Part shown: piece after piece, positions 41,358-52,222 of the stretch
How positions within the stretch are numbered: the first letter of the stretch is position 1
Layout of the letters: every line of letters starts with the position of its first letter
NCBI RefSeq assembly: GCF_000150955.2
Contig: NC_011669.1
Span: forward strand, 635,667 to 699,666
Direction: 5' to 3'
Length of the DNA stretch: 64,000 nt
DNA from: Phaeodactylum tricornutum CCAP 1055/1
Lineage: Eukaryota; Bacillariophyta; Bacillariophyceae; Surirellales; Neidiaceae
Translations under genes and position numbers: made by a program
Notes under the pieces: generated by a model
What the model was told of the DNA's origin: nothing
The model's input: the letters and a program-made list of their open reading frames with translations, nothing else
Databases searched by the model: none

Positions 41358-42179
41358 CTTCAATTAGTCATTGTCCATCGATGTGACGGTCTGCAGAATT
41401 TATGTGCGTACTTTTTTGTCGGCGCTGCTACTTTCTGATCTTATTGCGCACGCAATTGCTTTACGGTATCTGTATCGTTGGTGAGTTGGAACTCTGCTGT
41501 GGTCCTTCACAGATGCATACCGATCAACTGTATAGACATGATTGTTCCCCCAGAAAGCGAGGCAATGCTAGTATCGAGTGGCTAGCCATGTGGGTCCGAC
41601 ATTCCCGAAGACTCGACAAATGACGCACTATTTGCCTTAATGAAGTTCGAGCTGCAAGATTATGTGTGTGTTTTCCATTGGATTGACACATATGTGATGC
41701 CGATTAAGGCCTTCACTGATGCATGCAAATCAACTGTTACCCAACACAAACTCACAGTCAACCACAATGCTGGTGTCGATTGGCCAGCCATTTTGGAGGT
41801 CCGAAATACCTGAAGACTCGACGAATAACGCTATGTTGGCCTTATTTGTTTGAGCTTCGAGATTATGTGAGTATTTTCCACTCATATTAGTTCACACAGT
41901 TGTGGTACCAACACTTTATATGTAGGAGCTAGTATAGGTTTTGCTAGTAAGGTTACTTTGATGGTTGGCTTTATTCCGTTAGCTTAACATGTTGGTTTAT
42001 GGACAACGTACCTCTCTCTAGCTAGAGCTAGTCGTGTAAAACCCCAAAACCCGAAATCAGGCGCTTTTCTTTCACCGTCAATCACCATTTGCAAAAAAGT
42101 CTCGGATGGAGGCGTGACGAAAATTCTTTTCAAATGTTTCCGGTATCCTTTTCGTTTCAGGACGACATTGAATGCCAGC
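41358..42179. other. Intergenic region holding the tandem duplication
   Basis: No credible gene. It contains the 206-bp duplication and one CTCACAGTCAA near 41750. Confidence 0.5.
41505..41890. repeat. Degenerate tandem duplication, period about 206 bp
   Basis: Two diverged direct copies. CTTCACAGATGCAT at 41505 matches CTTCACTGATGCAT at 41711, GAAGACTCGAC recurs at 41607 and 41812, and GATTATGTG recurs in both. The spacing is 205-206 bases throughout. Outside the gene ends. Confidence 0.7.
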
Positions 42180-45100
42180 ATGAACTTTGATTCTGACGAC
42201 ACTAATAAGTGTATCCTCGAAAAGGAGAACAGGACGATGACAGAGATAGAAGGGGAGGAGGAGCCTTTCGTCCCGGCGCCGCAGTCATGGTTCGAAGAAG
42301 AGCAACCAGTGGATGATGCGTCCGGTGTTGATACTCGTGTACGAAGTCCGAAAGAGTTGCCTTTGGAAAACGGAACATTGACTGACCATTGCGTTTTCGA
42401 ATCTCGCCAAACACCCACACGAAGCTTTCGCGACAGGACTATGGAATCGGCACGTCGTAAACAAGTCGTGGTTCGCCAGCAAGATGTGGGATCGCCACTC
42501 CCATCACCGTCTTGGAACGAAATTTCGTCCCAAGTGCTACCTTTGGCAGCAAAGGAGCTGCTGACGAGCAGCTTCCAGAGGATTTGCTACTTATCGCGGA
42601 AGACATATTACAAAGGTTTGTGGCATCGACAATACAGTGAACTAGGCAACAACACGGGAGGGTATTTTCGGGATTCCGATACCTTACCGCACTCTGTAAC
42701 AAACCATGACAATGTTGCGGACGGCAACAGGGTGCTGCCGAATTTACCGCCGTTTTCTTGCTTGCCCTGGGTGGATCGTCAGCTAGTAAAGGAATGGAGA
42801 ACCTACATCCCACACGATGATGATACCACGGATCAAATATACGGTGACGAGACGAGCAAACGTGATAATTGTAGTTCCGACGATACGGAAGAAGACGATT
42901 TTGCCCGTGCTCGCACTCTAGTACCAGTTGCTGTTGATAGACCTCAGTGGTGTGAAGCCGAAAGTTGCCACGAATGTCGCAAGGTTTTTGGACCTACTCG
43001 GCTGCGGCACCACTGTCGACTGTGTGGACACTCATATTGTCAAGCACATTCGAGTTTGCAACATCGCTTGCCCCATTTGGGATACGATCCAAATGTGCCG
43101 GAGCGAGTTTGTGGTCGTTGCAAGCGGCTCTTATTGGCGCAGAATCTCGCTGAGCGGGTGGCTTGGCGACGGGCCCGATGTCGTGATTATTTGGAAGGAA
43201 CTTTGACCCCATACTTCGAAACAGGCGTTGATACTTTGGAAGACGTTGCACTACGAATCACACATGCGGCTCTATCCATGGCTAAGTCAATACCATTGGG
43301 AGCACAGGCGACAGTAGCGGTTGAAACAGTCGACGTCTTGCGGAAACATGGTTTGAATGGAATCTACACCATCATGCTGCGTCAAGAGTTCCTGGCGGCG
43401 GCAGACTTGCTACGTAAGGCGTTGGGGATCAATAGGACAGCGTGGCCTTTAAGTGTACACGAGTTGAGTGCTGCGATCTTTTACGCATTAGCACAGCACC
43501 GAGCTATGAGGGGAATGAATCCGGAACGAGAAGAATGGAGTCACAGAATACGGTTGACTAATGTACCTCTTTTTCCTGGAGGTGCTTTGCCACCGCTGCA
43601 AATTGCTGATGATGCGGCTATACTCCCAGAAATTTCAGCATCATCAGTGCGCCTTGGTGATAACTCGGGCTCTTTAAAGATACCAGTAGATAGTACTGAC
43701 TTCGAAACCAGGTTGCGTGATGAAACATATCAAGTCGAGCCAGTTTGCGATAGCATTTCGAACTCAACATTGGCTTCTCTCATCTTCTACGCTCCAATTG
43801 CTTTGAATTTTATCTATGCAACGAAAGAAGTAGACATGCAGCTCTTAGCCGCGCAACAAGGCTGGAGATTAGTGTATGCCTATTTGGAGCAAGAAGTCGG
43901 CCACAAAGATTCCGATCGCCCGGCGTCTGCGTTATTTGTCCATGAAGACCAAAAGATTGCCTGCATTGCAGTACGAGGCACTGCAACGATTCATGATATT
44001 GTAATGGACATTCGACAAATTCCTGTACCTTTCCCCGAGTCAGATGTTGAGCAGACGAGGGAAGGAGATTGGACAGCTATTTCTCGCGGACAGGGACTAG
44101 CAGTGTGCGGAATGGCAGGAGCTGCCGCGAACCTGTACAGAGAGCATATTGACTCTCTTTTGCTGCTCGCCAAGCAGGGCTATCGCATTCGATTGACTGG
44201 ACATTCGTTAGGGGGCGGGGTGGCGACTCTTCTTGGTGTGCTGTTGCTTCGGGAGTTGAAACGGCTCCCTGAAGTCGACGCAATGGACGTTCCTCTGCGT
44301 GTCTACTCGTATGGGCCGACTGCTTGTGTAGATGCACAACTTGCTGACTTCGTAAAACCATTTGTGACAACAATCATTCACCACGATGATGTCGTTCCGC
44401 GTATGACGCCAGAGAGTTGTCGAGGCTTGCTGAAGCATTTATTGCACATTAGGGAGACCTGGGTCAAAGATCACTTGGAAAACGACATTTTGGCTATCAC
44501 AAATAGAGCCAAGACTGCATGGGCGCCCAGGTTACGCAGCGGTTTCACGATGGGTAACTCGTCGGTATCAAACAATGGCTGCTATAGGTCCTCTTCTTCT
44601 TTGAAGCGTTACTATCGGAAGCAAATGAAGCGCGGTAAGGATACACTTCTTTTGATAAAAGAGAAGCTGATTGGTGAAGAAGACGCTGAGGACTCAAAGC
44701 TAAATGAAATTGATTTGGAGCAATCAAAGGACGTTATCGCTAGCCTTTCCTTAAGTGAGGGGAATGAAACTTTGCCTGGGGCCTGCATTGAGAAGAACAA
44801 TCAAAGCAATGTTGCTAGGCATGAAACAAAGATGCTTGTGGATTATCTTGGTGACGTGGACAGCGAATCTGAAGGTGTCGTTATTGATGGCGATGAGTTC
44901 TTCGACACAGAAGATCTGATTGAAAGCGAAAGCGAGTCCGAGGATTCCAGACGTGTCTCTGACGATCCCATTGCCCAGTCAATGCTGGAGGAAAGAAGAT
45001 CGCAGCGCGTTGGTACCGACTCAACAGGTATCTCAAATTCTCAGTTTCCTACGCTAGTTATCGCAGCTTTTGAAAATGCTGACAGCGTGAGCCAGACTTT

Positions 45101-45857
45101 TGCAGAAGTGCATGATGACAGGGAAGTTGACGATGGCCCCGGGGCTGTCATTCTCGAGGACAGCCCTTTACCCCGCCTATACCTTCCAGGGAGAATTGCA
45201 CACGTTTACTCTCATCGTGGCGTATACAAAGCAGCATACGTCCCACGTACGTTTCTCGCAATACGTGGAATCAGTTTAGCGGGCAACATGTTGAGTGATC
45301 ATAAAAGTGAAGCATACTATAAGGGCCTGTTGGAAGTGCGATCAGTTAGGCAAGCAACGGAGGACCCCCCTCGATGGACCGCTTTTGACGCGGACAACAC
45401 ATGGTACGCTTATGATTTTGGCAGATGCGGGTAAAAAGGTAGATGTCACTCACTTGCTAGATTTTCTTGTAGCTCATGTTGCGCCAACCGTTTTACTTGG
45501 GCGAGCACATCGGATAGTGAGGCGCAGGAAGCTAGAGACAAGCACAATTGTAGAAGTTGCGGAACACTGGTTTGTAATCCATGCTCTTTGAATAGAATTC
45601 CATTGCCATCGATTGGTTTAACGGTGCCGACTCGTGTCTGTGACCGATGCTACAACGACATCGACGGTATGCTCACGGGCCCGAAGGGTATGACCAGTAG
45701 TTATCTGGACGATTCTGGCATACGAATTGGGGAGCTTGAAATGGAAGATGCTTCAGTGACAGTTGGAACACGCCCGGAGCGGCAACGTATCCGACGGAGT
45801 ACAGTTGTGGACGAATTAGCAAACCGAATCCATTCTTCTCCATTAATCTGCTCGTAA
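42180..45857 (+). CDS. FYVE-lipase-FYVE protein (two exons)
   Basis: Exons 42180-45430 and 45473-45857, joined over a 42-nt intron (GTAAAA ... TTGTAG, phase 2), give 1211 residues. The first FYVE finger starts at W257 and carries RLRHHCRLCG. A class-3 (Rossmann alpha/beta) lipase domain follows at about 590-760, with nucleophile S676 in GHSLGGG and HHDDVVPRM nearby. The C-terminal finger begins at W1075 and runs CGSC ... KHNCRSCG ... NPCS ... RVCDRCY. FYVE fingers bind PI3P on endosomes; the lipase type includes DAG lipases. The combination suggests lipid hydrolysis on endosomal membranes. Without the splice the second finger would be lost after its first cysteine. Confidence 0.82.
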
Positions 45858-45957
45858 AGCATTTTGTCGTCTTTGCCCGATTCTTTAAGAGTACTGTTCA
45901 CTTAGATTGGTTCAAGTATTCCGGCGAAAAAGTAGTTGCAGCCATTAGACACGATTC

Positions 45958-48048
45958 CTATCCAATTTTGGTTCCAACCCAAAATACGCTTCCTGTCTGG
46001 CAATCTTCCGACGCTTTCATCCAGCCTGCTTCTTGCACGTCTGACCATCCCATGGTCGCTTTGGGATTTGATTTGACTTTACGCTGTTGATGAAGCTGGG
46101 CAGCAACACCGTAGGACGGTTGCAAGGCAACCATAATAACTGTGTTCGTTAAGGAACGCTTTGTCAGCAATCCCGATAGTGTCGAAATTAATATTGACGT
46201 GGCCGAATCGTTTTCAACTGACCAGTTCGCCCACACCATTCGTGCACGGCGTTTAGGACCCGCCAACCAGGCCGCAACGGCTTTGTGATTCCAGTCTTCG
46301 ATGCTCTCACATGCCAAGGCGTGTATCGCATTCGGTTGCGAGGTCACATGTGTTTGCAACCAGGATGACGGCCCTATACAAACTGTTGTTTCGTTCTTGG
46401 CCATGGAGCTCAGCTGATTCCGATGTGTCTTGTCAGGCACACCAAAAGTGGATCCTTGCACGGCTCTACGCACGGCAAGCTCTAAGGCTGCAATTGCATC
46501 TTCTTCGCTACAATGCGATTGATCTGCCTGCTGGATTTGACGTTGAAGTAGTTGAGCGGTTAAGTGTCGGAGGGAATATTTGAAACGACCATGCGTCGGT
46601 TGAAAGAGGAGTGCTGTATCAACAATCCGGCGGTGTACCCAACGGGTCGCACGTAGATCGTTTTCCAATGAGTGTCCGATTACAATGTCGCCGTCTTGAA
46701 TATTTCGTAGTAAGTAATCTTGAACATCTTCAAGCGTGAAGGTGACGTCTTTCAAAAGTGCCGGTGTCATGCCGGAGAACTGGGTCAAGTAATTTGTGAT
46801 GGTGTGCTTCGGTTTTACGAGCTGATCCCACACCACTTTAGTTTGTACGTGACCTTCTTCGGTTACTGATTCCACCTTTACAATAGTGATACGAGCCAGT
46901 TCGGAAGCGTTTTTACTTGTCACGACCATTTCACAATCCATAGCAAAAATACCTCGCCGATGTGACGAAAAAGGCGAAGGGGCTTCCACAACCGGGATTG
47001 CGGCTTTGACGACGGTTGTCCCCACGTACGGGGGTAACCCATCCGTTTTTGTTGCGGAGGTACATGACAGCCCATTTGGATCATAGGTTCCTGGGCTTCG
47101 TTCCATGCTGGTAGACGGCGATGCCGCTTCACACGCTGATGAGTCTTGCGACGGCAGAACAACAGTTGTATGGGTGCTTTCGTTGACGACTGCGAGGGCC
47201 GGGTAGTCCTCACGTTGCCAATCATCATCTTTTACCACTAGATCGTTCAGTAGATTGTAAAGATGCTGGAGAGAAGTGACTTTGTTTGGCGGGAGGCATG
47301 TTGGCTTGGGATCTGGTGCATACATGAGCACGTCAGTGATAGATTTGGGAAAATTATTTGTGAACCAACGAGTGGGCGATTCCGTCGCAAGGCAGGATTC
47401 GTTTTCTCGTAAGCACTGGCGGATTGCTTGTTGACAAGCGAGAAAACGTGAAACGTCGTGACAGTGTATTTCTAGCACAGCGACGTGCCTCGCTGCTGCT
47501 GCATTATGTAGTGTGACCCACTGCGGCAGTTTGAATCTGTTCTGATCCTGTACGTTCGCTTGTGTGATCCTACATTCCGATACATGCTTGCGTTTCCGAC
47601 TGGTTTCTGCAGTGTCATTCGGCAAAGTATCTGTCGCAGAGTCTGTACGGTTCTCGGAGCTGGAAATATCCCCGCCGCGTTTGTGCGGTTGTTGCTCAAT
47701 AAGGCGCCGCAATACCGCGCGAACATCCGTACCTTCGACACGCTCCCGCGCCTTCCCGCTCCTCCACAAAACAGACGGCCCCAATACGAAAGCGTTTTCG
47801 GGTATTAGAGACGCCGAAGACTGCTTACGACGGAGCTCCATCAGCTCCTCCCAGTCCATTGCTTGGCAGATGCCGCTTTCCGCGTTGGCTTGGACGGATT
47901 TGGCTCGCTTGACAAGCTTTTTCAAACGACCCTTTTCTACTTTGGTCAGAAGCGTCGTAGAATTCTCCATAGGCGATGCCGATTCCTTCGATCTCAAGGA
48001 CTCGGCGGAATCGATTTCGGAAGTTGCCGTGCATAGTACTTCCTCCAT
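45958..48048 (-). CDS. REXO1-like DEDDh 3'-5' RNA exonuclease
   Basis: 696 residues. The exonuclease domain occupies about 370-560: Exo I IFAMDCEMV (D and E ligands), Exo II HSLENDLRA, and Exo III HCSEEDAIAALEL, where the H and D fit the DEDDh class. The N-terminal 365 residues are low-complexity and basic to neutral; the C-terminal 130 do not match a known domain. REXO/Rex1-type nucleases trim 3' ends of snRNA, 5S rRNA and tRNA in the nucleus. Which RNA is processed here is not evident. Divergent from the NEMF gene, about 0.44 kb apart. Confidence 0.83.
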   Translation of the reverse strand: MEEVLCTATSEIDSAESLRSKESASPMENSTTLLTKVEKGRLKKLVKRAKSVQANAESGICQAMDWEELMELRRKQSSASLIPENAFVLGPSVLWRSGKARERVEGTDVRAVLRRLIEQQPHKRGGDISSSENRTDSATDTLPNDTAETSRKRKHVSECRITQANVQDQNRFKLPQWVTLHNAAAARHVAVLEIHCHDVSRFLACQQAIRQCLRENESCLATESPTRWFTNNFPKSITDVLMYAPDPKPTCLPPNKVTSLQHLYNLLNDLVVKDDDWQREDYPALAVVNESTHTTVVLPSQDSSACEAASPSTSMERSPGTYDPNGLSCTSATKTDGLPPYVGTTVVKAAIPVVEAPSPFSSHRRGIFAMDCEMVVTSKNASELARITIVKVESVTEEGHVQTKVVWDQLVKPKHTITNYLTQFSGMTPALLKDVTFTLEDVQDYLLRNIQDGDIVIGHSLENDLRATRWVHRRIVDTALLFQPTHGRFKYSLRHLTAQLLQRQIQQADQSHCSEEDAIAALELAVRRAVQGSTFGVPDKTHRNQLSSMAKNETTVCIGPSSWLQTHVTSQPNAIHALACESIEDWNHKAVAAWLAGPKRRARMVWANWSVENDSATSILISTLSGLLTKRSLTNTVIMVALQPSYGVAAQLHQQRKVKSNPKATMGWSDVQEAGWMKASEDCQTGSVFWVGTKIG

Positions 48049-48484
48049 GGTCGGTAGCTGTCTTCTCTCGAGAGGTCACACGTTTCATTCGAGTGGGGTG
48101 AGTGGTTGTGTTGTGGAGTTTCGTGACGAGATAAACCTTGTATCCAATGAAAGTGCCGAGCTGGAACTCAGGAATTCCGGTTAGGATTATCCCTTCTTTA
48201 AGCATATTTGTCACACAGATATTTATGATTTATCGAACAGGGTTCTGGTTGGATAATCAATCGTACATCCAAATTCATCCAAGCCACTCTCAGTCAGAAC
48301 CGACTTGGAACTCGGAGGGCGCGTTTCTCTGTAGTCACAGTCGCCTTCTCGCGACGGACACATTTTTTGGAGTTTGGGACTACCTACCGTTGTCAGCCTC
48401 CAGCACTGCTGCACGTGGAAGACGTACAATTCCTCCCATTTCATCTCACCAACAACGTGATTCACCGAACCAAAAGAAGGAAAA
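48049..48484. other. Divergent promoter region
   Basis: 5' flanks of the REXO-like gene and NEMF. Nothing distinctive. Confidence 0.4.
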
Positions 48485-51400
48485 ATGCAACGAGCAAAGA
48501 AGAATCCCGCCAGTAGCGTGAAAGTCCGTTTCGACGGACTCGACGTGACGGCCATGGTGTCGCACGTACAACGCCGCTTGCTCGGACGCAAAATTATCAA
48601 CGTCTACGATGGCGACAACGGCGAAACGTACGTCTTCAAGCTGGATAGTAGTGGTGGGACTACTATCAGCAACAACAACAACAACACTAGCAACTCTAAA
48701 GAGTTCTTGTTACTGGAGTCGGGAATTCGCTTTCACCCGCTGGAGCATTTCGAGTCAAACTTGCCCATGCCGACACCGTTCTGTGCCAAGCTGCGCAAGC
48801 ATTTGCGGGGACTCCGACTGGAGCAAATATCGCAAATTGGGACCGATCGAGTGATACTCTTGCAATTTGGTTCCGGAGCTTCCCGGCACGCTTTGATACT
48901 GGAACTGTACGCCAAAGGAAACATTATCTTGACGGAGGGGATTCATTACACCATACTGGCACTTTTACGATCGCACGTCTACGAAAAGGATCAGGTCGCC
49001 GTCCAAGTTGGACAGGTCTATCCTGTTACGTATGCCACATCGGTACAAAAAGACAACCAAACCGTAGCGAATGCTGTTGCGGCTACCGATACTCAACCCG
49101 AAAACGATCCGTCACCAACTTCTAGAATCATGGACACTGCATGCGCTGCCAAAAACAAAAATGGTATTCTAAATATGTCGATTGAGGAGATTCAAGCATC
49201 CTTGGCGCTGCTACTCGAGCCGGCACCGGTATCAGCAACGACCAAAAAAGGGAAAAAAGGAAGCCCGCTCAACTTGAAAACGCTCTTATTGCAACCCCAA
49301 TGGGGTGTCTCTCAGTACGGACCCGCACTACTGGAGCACTGTATTTTACAGGCAAATCTGCTACCGCATGCATCGATCAAGGAGACCGTGCTGCAGGCGG
49401 CTGATTGGGAACGACTGCAAACATCGCTAAGCGAACAAGGTCCTGCCATCATGTATAATCTACACTCGGCAGCGATCGACACGCCCGGCTACATTCTTTA
49501 TCAACCTCGCGTGGAGGAAGATATCGTTAACGGCAAGCCGCATTCTGAAAATCTGTCGTCGGCAGTTGCAGTCGTGGCCAAAGAATTAGCACACGCTGAT
49601 AAAGTACTGCTCGAATTCCAACCCCACTTGCTTGCCCAACACCAGAATTGTCCCCGGTTGGAGTACAAACACTTCGGCGCCGCCGTGGCTGACTTTTTCG
49701 CGCATATGGTTGCCCAGAAACGCCTTCTCAAGGTCCAAGCCTCGGAAATGGCCGTCCAAGAAAAACTGCGGAAAGTACAACAAGATCAAGCCGATCGCGT
49801 GATGGCTTTGGAACGCGACCAGCAAACGCTACAAGCTTATGCCCAGGTAGTCAAGAACAACGCGGAAAACGTTGACAAGGCCTTGCTAGTGATAAACTCA
49901 GCTTTGGATAGTGGTATGGATTGGGATCAACTGATTGAACTTGTGAGTGTTGAACAGGCAAATAGAAATCCGATTGCTAATTTGATTGTCCGCTTGGAAT
50001 TGGAAAATGAAATCATGATACTACGACTGCCTCGAGACCCGTTCGACGAATTGTCTGACGTGTTGAATGTGAATGTGTCGTTGAAAGATTCGGCGCATGC
50101 CAACGCCAGTGCGCTGTTTGCAAAGTATAGGGCATCCAAGGAGAAGACACAAAAAACTCTTGAATCGTCAAGTAAGGCTTTACAGGCGGCCGAAGAAAGC
50201 GCCCAACGGCAATTGATCGAAGCCCAACGACGCACGAAACAAACTGTCGCTGCCGTCAAGCGCAAGCCAGCTTGGTACGAAAAGTTTCACTGGTTTGTCA
50301 CTAGTGACAACTATCTGGTGCTAGGCGGTAAGGACGCCCACCAGAATGAGTTGTTGGTCAAACGATACTTGCGGGCCGGGGACGCTTACTTGCATGCTGA
50401 AGTGCACGGAGCTGCCTCGTGTATTCTTCGTGCTAAACGTCGACGACTCCCGAACGGAGCCACCCAGAGTATACCCTTGTCTGACCAGGCCCTGCGGGAA
50501 GCGGGCAACTTTACAATTTGCCGGTCTTCAGCATGGGCGAGCCGCATGGTCACGTCCGCTTGGTGGGTGGAATCGCACCAAGTATCCAAAACTGCACCGA
50601 GTGGAGAATTCTTAACCGTAGGGTCATTTATGGTACGAGGTAAAAAGAATTTCTTGCCTCCGAGTCCACTAGAAATGGGCTTGGCCGTGCTGTTTCGGTT
50701 AGGCGACGACGATAGTATTGCCAGGCACAAAACCGAACGTAGAGACTTTGCCCTGATTGAGTTAGAGAATTCTAGCGTGGATGTGCTCGACGCCGTATCG
50801 TCGTTTCAGATGGAGCCGAAGACAAATATTGAAGGTCAAGAGGCTACGACACACAGAGACACAACAGAGCACGAAGGATCCGATTTAGTATCGGATGAGG
50901 TCTGGATGACGCTTCCGAAAGTCATCGTCTCAAACAGCACGTCTAGCGCTGAAAATCTGATCAACGATCCTACGCGCGACGACGGTAGTTGTGGAAGCGA
51001 TGGCAACGAAGAAGCCAAGAAAGGGTCGACCACAAACGAAGGAAATGGACGCCGTACAAAAAAGGGCCTTTCGGTCAAAGAAAGGAAGCAAATGAAGAAA
51101 TACGGTTCGCTCGGCGAAGCTAGGAAGTTGCACTCAACAGTTGCAGTTGACAAGTCATCCACAGAGGATACCCACGGTCAGCAGCCTGTTTTGCCCTCCT
51201 TGGACGGCCTCATTGACGCGAGCAAACTGAAGAGAGGCAAGCGAGCGAAAGCGAAACGTGCCATGCTAAAGTATATGGATCAGGACGACGAAGATCGAGA
51301 GTTGGCGATGCTGGCACTGCAAGGAGGTGAAGGAAAAAATCGAAAAAAGGGCAAGAATAAACGCAGCCAAGGACCTGTGTCAGCAGCGCAAAGTCAAGTC

Positions 51401-52201
51401 GCAGGAGAAACTGCTGCATTATTAGTAAGAGATACGTCCGAGACCATTGAACAGCTACCCGGTCAAGTCGTATCTATTTTGCAAGAATGCCTAACTGCAA
51501 ACAATGGACTAGGCAAGCATAACGAAGCGATTCGCTGGGATAAACTTGACTCCGACACTGTGGAGCAGCTTGTTGCGCTAGAGTCCTTGGACGCGCAAGT
51601 AGCTGCCGCAACACGTCTTTTGAATTTAAAAACGAGTACTCGAGTGGACAACTTCTCAGCGAGTTTAGGTGGTATTATTCGTACTATTCGAAAATACGGA
51701 TACAGTTGTCTCGATGATGAAAAGACCGAAGTACTAGAAAAGCCAAAAAGGAAGACGAAAGCGCAGAAAGATGTTGAAAGTACACAGTGGAAGCAAACAA
51801 TGGAAGAGGAGGGAGTTGTTGGTAGCGACCTGGATGAAGATGCGGTCGATGATACGATCGAGCTGAGCAAGTTATCTGGAATGCCTCAAGCGGAAGATCT
51901 TGTTCTCTATGCAGTACCAGTCTGCGCACCTTACCAAACTCTTTCAAAGTACACATATCGTGTCAAACTCACACCTGGTAGCACGAAGAGAGGAAAGGCT
52001 GTCAAGCAGTGTGTGGACATGTTTTTAAAGAACATGGTTTTGAAAGAGCCTTCCGCCTCGGAGCATTGTACAGAACTCATCAAGAAGCTCGGAGACAACG
52101 ATTGGGTACAAGTTATTTGTGCAGATGTAAAAATATCTGCACCGGGGGCTAGCAAGACAGCGAAGAAGCACAGAGCAATCACTAAGAAGAAAAACAAATA
52201 G
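48485..52201 (+). CDS. NEMF: NEMF/Rqc2 (NFACT family), ribosome-associated quality control
   Basis: 1238 residues, intronless. The NFACT-N domain begins at about 14 (VRFDGLDVTAMVSHVQRRL). A coiled-coil middle spans about 400-590. The NFACT-R domain is near 597-720, with WYEKFHWFVTSDNYL and AGDAYLHAEVHGAAS. A long acidic and Lys-rich region contains stretches such as GKNRKKGKNKR. The NFACT-C domain is at the end (EDLVLYAVPVCAPYQTL and LTPGSTKRGKA). NEMF binds stalled 60S subunits, recruits Listerin and adds CAT tails. Length and order match the family well; a short Asn repeat sits near residues 62-66. Confidence 0.93.
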   Translation: MQRAKKNPASSVKVRFDGLDVTAMVSHVQRRLLGRKIINVYDGDNGETYVFKLDSSGGTTISNNNNNTSNSKEFLLLESGIRFHPLEHFESNLPMPTPFCAKLRKHLRGLRLEQISQIGTDRVILLQFGSGASRHALILELYAKGNIILTEGIHYTILALLRSHVYEKDQVAVQVGQVYPVTYATSVQKDNQTVANAVAATDTQPENDPSPTSRIMDTACAAKNKNGILNMSIEEIQASLALLLEPAPVSATTKKGKKGSPLNLKTLLLQPQWGVSQYGPALLEHCILQANLLPHASIKETVLQAADWERLQTSLSEQGPAIMYNLHSAAIDTPGYILYQPRVEEDIVNGKPHSENLSSAVAVVAKELAHADKVLLEFQPHLLAQHQNCPRLEYKHFGAAVADFFAHMVAQKRLLKVQASEMAVQEKLRKVQQDQADRVMALERDQQTLQAYAQVVKNNAENVDKALLVINSALDSGMDWDQLIELVSVEQANRNPIANLIVRLELENEIMILRLPRDPFDELSDVLNVNVSLKDSAHANASALFAKYRASKEKTQKTLESSSKALQAAEESAQRQLIEAQRRTKQTVAAVKRKPAWYEKFHWFVTSDNYLVLGGKDAHQNELLVKRYLRAGDAYLHAEVHGAASCILRAKRRRLPNGATQSIPLSDQALREAGNFTICRSSAWASRMVTSAWWVESHQVSKTAPSGEFLTVGSFMVRGKKNFLPPSPLEMGLAVLFRLGDDDSIARHKTERRDFALIELENSSVDVLDAVSSFQMEPKTNIEGQEATTHRDTTEHEGSDLVSDEVWMTLPKVIVSNSTSSAENLINDPTRDDGSCGSDGNEEAKKGSTTNEGNGRRTKKGLSVKERKQMKKYGSLGEARKLHSTVAVDKSSTEDTHGQQPVLPSLDGLIDASKLKRGKRAKAKRAMLKYMDQDDEDRELAMLALQGGEGKNRKKGKNKRSQGPVSAAQSQVAGETAALLVRDTSETIEQLPGQVVSILQECLTANNGLGKHNEAIRWDKLDSDTVEQLVALESLDAQVAAATRLLNLKTSTRVDNFSASLGGIIRTIRKYGYSCLDDEKTEVLEKPKRKTKAQKDVESTQWKQTMEEEGVVGSDLDEDAVDDTIELSKLSGMPQAEDLVLYAVPVCAPYQTLSKYTYRVKLTPGSTKRGKAVKQCVDMFLKNMVLKEPSASEHCTELIKKLGDNDWVQVICADVKISAPGASKTAKKHRAITKKKNK

Positions 52202-52222
52202 TGAATACTTATTTGTGACAGA

